11,858 nt of DNA from positions 1-11,858 of the forward strand of contig JAODBN010000092.1 in assembly GCA_025463965.1 (NCBI GenBank), in the 5' to 3' direction. Under the pieces are notes generated by a model, which was given only the letters and a program-made list of their open reading frames with translations, had not been told where the DNA came from and made no database searches. The number at the start of each line of letters is the position of its first letter. The first letter of the stretch is position 1. Positions 8,030 through 11,858 of the stretch are shown in pieces. Source of the stretch: Acidimicrobiaceae bacterium. Its GTDB lineage: Bacteria > Actinomycetota > Acidimicrobiia > Acidimicrobiales > Bog-793. The position numbers and the translations under genes were made by a program.

Positions 8030-8059
8030 AGAGTACGCTTTTCACTAGCCGAGCGTCAA
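8030..8059 (-). promoter_or_regulatory. Putative promoter of the MMPL gene
   Basis: Read on the minus strand, TTGACG (8059-8054) is followed after 18 bases by TACTCT (8035-8030), a reasonable vegetative -35/-10 pair. Transcription would begin around 8022-8024. The box overlaps the first repeat of the operator-like array (centred at 8041) and the left arm of the second (8057-8071), so a repressor bound there would occlude RNA polymerase. Motif-based inference. Confidence 0.45.
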
Positions 8060-8121
8060 GTGAATCGCTTGCCGATCAGCAGGTGAGTCGCCTGCCGATG
8101 GGACGGTGACTCACTAGCCGA
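8034..8121. promoter_or_regulatory. Four tandem operator-like repeats at 23-bp spacing (probable TetR binding array)
   Basis: A conserved core TCRCYWGCCGA occurs at 8042, 8065, 8088 and 8111, exactly 23 bp apart each time. Copies 1 and 4 are identical (TCACTAGCCGA). Copies 2 and 3 sit in near-palindromes: CAAGTGAATCGCTTG (8057-8071) and CAGGTGAGTCGCCTG (8080-8094). Copy 4 keeps the GTGAcTCAC centre (8106-8114). Copy 1 keeps only the right half. The general form is CWRGTGANTCRCYWG followed by CCGA. The array fills the space between two divergent genes and overlaps the predicted MMPL promoter, the expected position for operators of the adjacent TetR protein. Repeats and spacing are seen directly; the binding protein is inferred. 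Confidence 0.7.
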
Positions 8122-8134
8122 CAGTCGGTAGAGT
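8107..8134 (+). promoter_or_regulatory. Tentative tetR promoter
   Basis: TGACTC (8107-8112) and TAGAGT (8129-8134) are 16 bp apart and could serve as weak -35 and -10 boxes. They would give a leader of about 30 nt before ATG 8170. The -35 overlaps the fourth repeat, which would allow autorepression. A small palindrome CCGACAGTCGG (8118-8128) lies between the boxes. Low certainty. Confidence 0.3.
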
Positions 8135-8169
8135 GTGGGGGCCCGGGGGACCGACGAGCGAGGAGTCAG

Positions 8170-8736
8170 ATGGCGACGCCTGTGAAGGGGATGTCCAGCC
8201 GTGCCGTGCAGGCAGAGCGGACCAGGCAGCAGATCTTGGAGACCGCTCAGCGCCTGTTCACCGACCTCGGCTACGAGGCCACCTCGCTTCAGATGATCGC
8301 CGACGAGATGGGCCTCACTAAGGCCGCCGTCTACTACCACTTCCGAGCAAAGAGCGAGATCCTGCACGCCGCGTTGCAGCCCGGGGTGCGGCGGCTCGAG
8401 GCGCTCTTGGACGAAGCGGTCGCGATACGCGGACGGCGGGCTCGGACGGAGTTCCTTGTCAACGCCTTCGTGGAGTTCCTCGTGCAGAACCGTCCCTACA
8501 CGGTGCTGGTCGGCAAAGAGCCGGCGTCGAAGATGGACGCTGAGTCCGTGGCGCTTCGCCGCCGCGCCCTTACCCTGCTCTTTGGTGACAATCCGACCGG
8601 AGCGGAGCGCCTCGCGTTCCGCGCTTCATTGCTTCTTCCGGCGAGCTTGTCCGAGCTGGCCGATCTGAGCGACCAGGAGCTCCGCGAAGCGCTACACACG
8701 GTGGCAATGCACATTCTGCGCGTGCCGTCCCGATGA
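8170..8736 (+). CDS. TetR/AcrR family transcriptional repressor
   Basis: 188-residue protein, normal TetR length. The N-terminal DNA-binding domain covers residues about 15-65: RTRQQILETAQRLFTDLGYE, then the helix-turn-helix TSLQMIADEMGLTKAAVYYHF (38-58), which matches the TetR signature closely. The C-terminal helices (about 66-185) form the ligand and dimer domain and match no specific subfamily I can name. ATG 8170 has AGGAG five bases upstream; the in-frame ATG at 8191 is a weaker alternative. It diverges from the MMPL gene across a 153-bp region filled by the 23-bp repeat array, so the likely job is repression of the exporter and of itself, relieved by a small hydrophobic ligand. The repressor role rests on family and context. 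Confidence 0.93.
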   Translation: MATPVKGMSSRAVQAERTRQQILETAQRLFTDLGYEATSLQMIADEMGLTKAAVYYHFRAKSEILHAALQPGVRRLEALLDEAVAIRGRRARTEFLVNAFVEFLVQNRPYTVLVGKEPASKMDAESVALRRRALTLLFGDNPTGAERLAFRASLLLPASLSELADLSDQELREALHTVAMHILRVPSR

Positions 8737-9166
8737 GCACCGGCGAGTGGCGCACAGAAAACGGGGATCTGACGGAGGTCCCTTCGGCTCTCGGGTAACC
8801 GAGGATGCCGCCGCGTCAGCCGTGTCTGCTGGCGCTGCCGCCGAGCGATGTCGGCCGATCCAGGCGTCAGGTAAACCAAGTCGAGATTGTGTGGCTTCAA
8901 CGGGCGCTTTTGCAGACGGAGACGTCGTGTTGCACCGCCGACATCTCTGCGTTGCGAGCGCTCAATCTCTGCGCGAATGGCTGTTGGATAACGGCTCGGT
9001 CTAGGTTGATTTCTGCCGTTCGTCGAAATCCCTCATCGGGGTAGTGCAACGGTAACCGTGTTGAGCCACTGCAGGTCTTTTCACGGCCAGCGAAGCGGGG
9101 TTGATAAACAGCCCCGTTTCGCGCGTCCCTCCTTCGGGATCCACCGTCCGGCGGGAGGCACGCCCC
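8737..9166. other. Intergenic region between tetR and the GAF-ANTAR gene
   Basis: 430 bases without a convincing gene. Short plus-strand frames exist here (for example 8747-9004 and 8805-9044) but show no domain, no ribosome binding site and poor codon bias. CTCGG-GTAA-CCGAG (8790-8803) is a small hairpin with a GNRA-type loop about 55 nt after the tetR stop; it has no T-run. ACGGTAACCGT (9049-9059) is a near-perfect palindrome. The last 80 bases form the structured leader described separately. Confidence 0.5.
9091..9158 (+). promoter_or_regulatory. Structured leader of the GAF-ANTAR gene
   Basis: CGAAGCGGGG (9091-9100) pairs with CCCCGTTTCG (9112-9121): 10 bp with one G-T, 11-nt loop. Next, CCCTCC (9127-9132) is the exact complement of the Shine-Dalgarno sequence GGGAGG (9153-9158). 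It could instead use its first bases in a local TCCC/GGGA hairpin (9126-9129 with 9136-9139, 6-nt loop). The leader therefore offers two exclusive states, one of which hides the ribosome binding site. Pairing is seen in sequence; regulation is inferred. The loops do not show the A1/G4 hexaloop pair expected of known ANTAR targets. Confidence 0.45.
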
Positions 9167-9910
9167 GTGAAGCGAGAAGCGCCTGATGTAGGCTCGTTCG
9201 TGGCTGACGATGCTGAGCTCGATCTTGCGGAATCCTTCGGCGAGATCGCACGCCTGCTCCTCGCAGAACCCGATGCGCAGACCACCCTGCAGCGGATCGT
9301 GGCTCTCGCTGTCGAGCACATCGACGGTTGCGAGCATGCTGGAATTTCGATGATTACCCATCGCAAGGTCACCTCGCCGGCGTCGAGCGATGAGATACCG
9401 GCAATCGTCGACCAAATTCAGTCCGAAACCGGCGAGGGGCCATGCGTCGACGCCATCAAAGAGCACGAGGTCTTCCAAACGGGTCGGCTCTCCGAGGAAA
9501 ACCGCTGGCCGGAGTTCACGCGACGAACGAAAGCCGAGTCGAACATCGAGAGCATCCTCTCGTTTCGTCTGTTCGCCGAACAGGACACGATGGGCGCGCT
9601 CAATCTGTATTCCAGCCGCTTCGACGCCTTCGACCAACATGCCGTAGCGGTCGGAGCGGTCTTCGCGACCCATGCCGCGGTGGCGATGTCGAGCTCTCGC
9701 AAAGTAGAGAACCTTGAAGCTGCGCTTCGGAATCGTGAGCTGATCGGTCAAGCGGTCGGGATGATCCGGGCCCGGGAGCGCGTCTCCGAGGCGCAGGCTT
9801 TCGAAATGCTGAAGCGAGCATCGCAGCGCCTGAATATCAAGCTCAGCTCCGTGGCCGAGCAGGTCGTTCATCCGGCTGATCGGGAAGTTCCACCCGCTCG
9901 ACGGCGCTAA
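9167..9910 (+). CDS. GAF and ANTAR domain-containing RNA-binding antitermination regulator
   Basis: 247-residue cytoplasmic regulator. The GAF sensor domain spans about 33-175 and contains the block GEGPCVDAI (90-98) seen in actinobacterial GAF-ANTAR proteins. The ANTAR RNA-binding domain spans about 181-236: three helices with ELIGQAVGMIRARERVSEAQ followed by AFEMLKRASQRLNIKLSSVA. ANTAR domains bind paired hexaloop hairpins in nascent RNA and prevent termination, so this protein should act on transcript leaders under control of a GAF ligand or partner. I chose GTG 9167 because GGGAGG lies 8 nt upstream. The longer TTG start at 9101 falls in a hairpin loop and lacks a ribosome binding site. 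It is preceded by a structured leader and followed by a short hairpin. Its target RNA is not identified in this window. Confidence 0.92.
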   Translation: MKREAPDVGSFVADDAELDLAESFGEIARLLLAEPDAQTTLQRIVALAVEHIDGCEHAGISMITHRKVTSPASSDEIPAIVDQIQSETGEGPCVDAIKEHEVFQTGRLSEENRWPEFTRRTKAESNIESILSFRLFAEQDTMGALNLYSSRFDAFDQHAVAVGAVFATHAAVAMSSSRKVENLEAALRNRELIGQAVGMIRARERVSEAQAFEMLKRASQRLNIKLSSVAEQVVHPADREVPPARRR

Positions 9911-10242
9911 TTCGCCTGCCGAGGTGCTATCTCCGGAGCATCCCAAACGATCCTATTGGAAGTCTCTTAGCTTCCCGGGTATCCGAGCATGCCGAGAGGT
10001 GAACCGGGTCCGCTGGCCGTGCGACTGTCGACGTTGACCCGGCCGTAACTAGGGGCAGGTGCGGCTCAGCGAACCTACGCGTTTCTACGGCTCCTGCGGG
10101 CGACGTGACGAACAGCGTTGCAAGTGCGGGGTGCTGCGCTCCAATCGCGGGAGTTGTGCGCGAACGGCCGGCGGATGAACGGGTCGATCTGGTCAGTGCC
10201 GTTCGGCTGACCACCGACCGAGGCCGACACGAAGGCGCCGGC
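9911..10242. other. Convergent intergenic region with inverted repeats
   Basis: 332 bases between the convergent GAF-ANTAR gene and the small minus-strand gene. No supported coding frame. Apart from the hairpin after the ANTAR stop, CCGGGTC (10004-10010) and GACCCGG (10036-10042) are perfect 7-bp inverted arms around a 25-base loop and might help bidirectional termination. Nothing else recognisable. Confidence 0.4.
9923..9942 (+). terminator. Short hairpin just after the GAF-ANTAR stop
   Basis: GGTGCT (9923-9928) pairs with AGCATC (9937-9942), including one G-T, around an 8-nt loop, 12 nt after the TAA. No T-run follows, so it is at best a weak or factor-assisted terminator. Confidence 0.25.
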
Positions 10243-10482
10243 TTACGGCGTCTCGGCCATCGCCACCTGCGCCGCGGTCCGCAGATGGTCGGCGAGCTGC
10301 TCCACGTCTTCTGGTGCATAGATGACGACGACGTTGCGGTCCTCGCCGCTGGCGCGGTCGGCGCCGGCGACCCGTTCGACTACTACGCGTTCACTGACGA
10401 CGCCGTCGTCCGTCGACCGGTCCAGCGTTCCCACACCGATCTCGACCTCTTTGACGAAGAGTTCATCGACTTGCTCAGCCAT
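10243..10482 (-). CDS. Small acidic hypothetical protein
   Basis: 79 residues, not recognised. The start is MAEQVDELFVKEVEIGVGTL; the middle is charged and Val-rich (VVSERVVVERVAGADRASGE), then DRNVVVIYAPEDVEQLADHL and an Ala-rich helix. No signal peptide, membrane segment or Cys. Codons show the G/C-rich third positions expected of a real gene here, and the sequence reads as alternating strands and helices, so I prefer it over the overlapping plus-strand frame at 10105-10533, which encodes low-quality Arg/His-rich sequence. ATG 10482 has only a weak GTAGGG about 9 nt upstream. It diverges from the PRC-barrel gene (204-bp gap) and converges on GAF-ANTAR. Function unknown. Confidence 0.6.
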   Translation of the reverse strand: MAEQVDELFVKEVEIGVGTLDRSTDDGVVSERVVVERVAGADRASGEDRNVVVIYAPEDVEQLADHLRTAAQVAMAETP

Positions 10483-10686
10483 GGCTGCAACCCTACGGAC
10501 CTGCTATCGAGGGGCCATCCCCAGAATGCGTAGGGGCGGCGGTTCGGAAATCACCGCGGTGGCCATCGGCGTCAACCCAGGGACCGAAGCGGCCGCTCAG
10601 TGAGCTGACGGACCACGCGGGCGCGTAGTGCCTGGCAGCGGGTTCGCGGGTAGAGCATCGCGGACACCATCGAGAGGAGCGCTGAG

Positions 10687-11055
10687 ATGGCGGACCTGTG
10701 GGTGTACCGAGTGGACGTGCTCGTGATGGACGGCGACGACGAGCCCGACATCACGAGCTATGAGGTCGTGACGAGTGATGACGAGAAGATCGGAAAAGTA
10801 GAGGACGCCACAGAAGAGGCCGGCAGGGCCTGGATCGTCGTCGACACCGGGTTCTGGATCTTCGGAAAGAAGCGGATGATCCCGGCGGGGGCGATCGAGT
10901 CGATCGACCCCGAGAGCAGGGAGGTCCGCGTCTCGTTGACCAAGGACGAGATCAAGAAGGCGCCCGACTACGACGAAGTGCGGCGTCACGAGGCGTTCTA
11001 CCAGGGCGAGCTCGAGGACTACTACCGACAGCACAAGAGCGCGACAGGCAGCTGA
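10687..11055 (+). CDS. PRC-barrel domain-containing protein
   Basis: 122-residue soluble protein. The PRC-barrel fold spans about residues 23-95: ITSYEVVTSDDEKIGKVEDA, a Trp-containing strand AWIVVDTGFWIFGKKRMIPA, then AIESIDPESREVRVSLTKDE. The usual PRC C-terminal extension follows (IKKAPDYDE), with an acidic, Tyr-rich tail (HEAFYQGELEDYY). PRC-barrel domains occur in photosynthetic reaction-centre H subunits, RimM and many small stand-alone proteins thought to be scaffolds or stress-associated factors. This stand-alone type has no defined reaction. ATG 10687 has AGGAG about 8 nt upstream. The next gene on the same strand starts shortly after its stop and may be co-transcribed. Confidence 0.88.
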   Translation: MADLWVYRVDVLVMDGDDEPDITSYEVVTSDDEKIGKVEDATEEAGRAWIVVDTGFWIFGKKRMIPAGAIESIDPESREVRVSLTKDEIKKAPDYDEVRRHEAFYQGELEDYYRQHKSATGS

Positions 11056-11072
11056 ACCGCGTCCATCGACCG

Positions 11073-11390
11073 TTGCTGGAGGTGACGGGAAGGCTGGGAT
11101 TCGGGCCAGGCGGCCCGCTTCGGAGCCCCATTTCGTGCGTGGACCGCGCGGGCGTTCTGCCGCCGTGCTCGGACACTTTGGCCAAACTCGCCGGGTATCC
11201 GCTCTCGTCGTTCGCCGGACCGGTAGCGTTCGAAACCGTGATCGAAGGCTTCGACATCATCGCCGACGCCGAGCGCATCGTGCGCGACAGCGTCCGTCGC
11301 AGAATCCCGGTGCATCGCGAGGACGGAAACGCCTGCGCGGTTTGCAGCGAGTCTTGGCCGTGCCGGACGGCGCGAGAGATCCTGTCCTGA
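11073..11390 (+). CDS. Small hypothetical protein with C-terminal CxxC...WPC motif (start uncertain)
   Basis: Not recognised as a named family. The C-terminal half is the convincing part: FETVIEGFDIIADAERIVRD, then VHREDGNACAVCSESWPC, ending TAREILS. A His followed by CxxC and WPC near the C-terminus recurs in small actinobacterial proteins and could bind a metal such as Zn; that is inference. The full frame starts at TTG 11073 with no clear ribosome binding site. GTG 11238 would give a 50-residue protein covering only the conserved-looking part, and GTG 11139 is intermediate. The TGA is 7 nt before a strong GC-rich hairpin, which supports a real transcript end here. It lies just after the PRC-barrel gene on the same strand. 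Confidence 0.5.
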   Translation: MLEVTGRLGFGPGGPLRSPISCVDRAGVLPPCSDTLAKLAGYPLSSFAGPVAFETVIEGFDIIADAERIVRDSVRRRIPVHREDGNACAVCSESWPCRTAREILS

Positions 11391-11397
11391 TCTGAGC

Positions 11398-11423
11398 GGC
11401 GCTCCGCCCATTGTCGGAGCGCC
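11398..11423 (+). terminator. GC-rich hairpin terminator
   Basis: GGCGCTCCG (11398-11406) and CGGAGCGCC (11415-11423) form a perfect 9-bp stem with an 8-nt loop, beginning 7 nt after the stop at 11388-11390. No U-tract follows, as is common for proposed actinobacterial terminators. It probably ends the transcript carrying the small Cys protein and perhaps the PRC-barrel gene. Confidence 0.6.
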
Positions 11424-11461
11424 CCGGCCATCCTGACCGGTCACTTGCTCGGTGCCGTTGT

Positions 11462-11514
11462 CGGTCCCGCCGCGAGTGGCGGTTGCCGGTTCCGCCGCGA
11501 GTGGCGGTTGCCGG
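11462..11514. repeat. Tandem 25-bp repeat, each unit a 5-bp hairpin with a 6-nt loop
   Basis: 11462-11486 and 11487-11511 are the same 25 bases except for one C/T change, and the next three bases also match. Each unit holds CCGCC-GCGAGT-GGCGG (11467-11482 and 11492-11507). The preceding stretch near 11452-11465 resembles a degenerate partial copy. It lies between the hairpin at 11398-11423 and the STAS gene, about 215 nt before that start codon. It may be a recent slippage duplication or a pair of RNA hairpins or protein sites. Confidence 0.6.
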
Positions 11515-11728
11515 CGGATGTCGGTGGGCCGCGGTAGGCTACGAACGTGCGTTCGCCCGAGTGTCCATCCGCGTTGTGTCCCTCCGCGTTGCCTGCCGCC
11601 TGGGAGGTGAGGACTCCGCGTTCGCGTGGCCCGCACCCTGCTCACAGCCGCATAGCTTTCGAGGACTCCCCGTGACGTCCAACCAGGCGGCTGTCCCGCG
11701 TCCGGTTCTATGCCAGGAGCCGAGGTCG

Positions 11729-11858
11729 ATGAATAGCACTCTCGAAATCTCACAGGATTCGCCGCCTGCGGTCGTTGGGTCGGTCGTCATCTCCGGTGCC
11801 GAAGCGCAGGTTCATCTGGTCGGAGAACTGGACATCGCCACCTATCCCGAGCTCGCCG
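11729..11858 (+). CDS. STAS-domain anti-sigma factor antagonist (3' end cut by window)
   Basis: First 43 residues of a STAS-domain protein: MNSTLEISQDSPP, then VVISGAEAQVHLVGELDIAT followed by YPELA. The strand-turn motif VHLVGELDIATYPEL is characteristic of SpoIIAA/RsbV-like anti-sigma factor antagonists, which bind anti-sigma kinases in partner switching and are controlled by phosphorylation of a Ser downstream. That phosphosite lies beyond the window. The start ATG 11729 has AGGAG 9 nt upstream. Whether it is a single-domain protein or part of a larger one cannot be seen. Confidence 0.8.
   Translation, partial: MNSTLEISQDSPPAVVGSVVISGAEAQVHLVGELDIATYPELA

Larger units (their letters stand above)
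11391..11728. other. Intergenic region upstream of the STAS gene
   Basis: 338 bases with no supported gene. It contains the GC-rich hairpin at 11398-11423 and the tandem repeat at 11462-11514. Further on is a short imperfect direct repeat, YCCGCGTTG, near 11568 and 11583. I cannot identify promoter boxes with confidence. The minus-strand frames through here are shadows without domain content. Confidence 0.45.

Noticed and set aside
8034..8129. The 23-bp repeats as a small CRISPR array
   Set aside because: Units are contiguous and degenerate with no unique spacers, there are no cas genes, and the position between tetR and MMPL fits operators.
8747..9044. Two short plus-strand frames after tetR
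   Set aside because: No ribosome binding site or domain and mixed composition; treated as intergenic.
9101..9166. Longer GAF-ANTAR protein from TTG 9101
   Set aside because: The TTG lies in the loop of a strong hairpin with no ribosome binding site, whereas GTG 9167 has GGGAGG at good spacing and still includes the whole GAF domain.
8897..9946. 349-codon minus-strand frame
   Set aside because: Antisense to the GAF-ANTAR gene; no domain recognised.
10105..10533. 142-codon plus-strand frame overlapping the small minus gene
   Set aside because: Its sequence lacks conserved-looking structure; the minus-strand frame has better codon bias and a more protein-like sequence.
11022..11753. 243-codon minus-strand frame across the right-hand end
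   Set aside because: Runs antisense to the small Cys protein, the PRC-barrel 3' end and the STAS start, and reads through hairpins; no domain content.

Overview
High-GC DNA from an actinobacterium (Actinomycetota). The evidence is the G/C-rich third codon positions, GTG starts, a LuxR regulator of the large ATPase (LAL) type, a GAF-ANTAR protein, an actinobacterial-style MMPL exporter with a TetR repressor, and a STAS anti-anti-sigma protein. No rRNA, tRNA, CRISPR, transposase or phage gene is visible. The window looks like ordinary chromosome rich in signalling genes. I cannot fix the genus.

Layout: (1) 1-2834, minus: most of a LAL-type LuxR regulator, cut by the left edge inside its C-terminal HTH. 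(2) 2835-3285: divergent intergenic region with two strong inverted repeats. (3) 3286-4968, plus: membrane diguanylate cyclase with a Cys-rich GAF-like domain. (4) 5001-5582, minus: TMEM175-type K+ channel, convergent with the cyclase. (5) 5746-about 8016, minus: MMPL transporter. (6) 8017-8169: divergent regulatory region with four operator-like repeats in exact 23-bp register. (7) 8170-8736, plus: TetR repressor. (8) 9167-9910, plus: GAF-ANTAR regulator behind a structured leader. (9) 10243-10482, minus: small acidic orphan protein. (10) 10687-11055, plus: PRC-barrel protein. (11) about 11073-11390, plus: small Cys-containing protein ending in a GC-rich hairpin. (12) 11729-11858, plus: start of a STAS-domain protein, cut by the right edge and preceded by a tandem 25-bp hairpin repeat.

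How the genes may work together: the firmest unit is tetR/MMPL, a divergent repressor and exporter pair whose shared promoter region carries the four-fold repeat. The other genes are mostly separate signalling units: c-di-GMP synthesis, RNA-level antitermination (ANTAR), a possible ligand-responsive LuxR activator and partner switching (STAS). I see no multi-gene defence system or biosynthetic cluster. The most noteworthy items are the 23-bp tandem operator array, the Lys-to-Met change in the LuxR Walker A motif, the inverted repeat with alternative pairings just before the luxR start, and the structured leader of the ANTAR gene.
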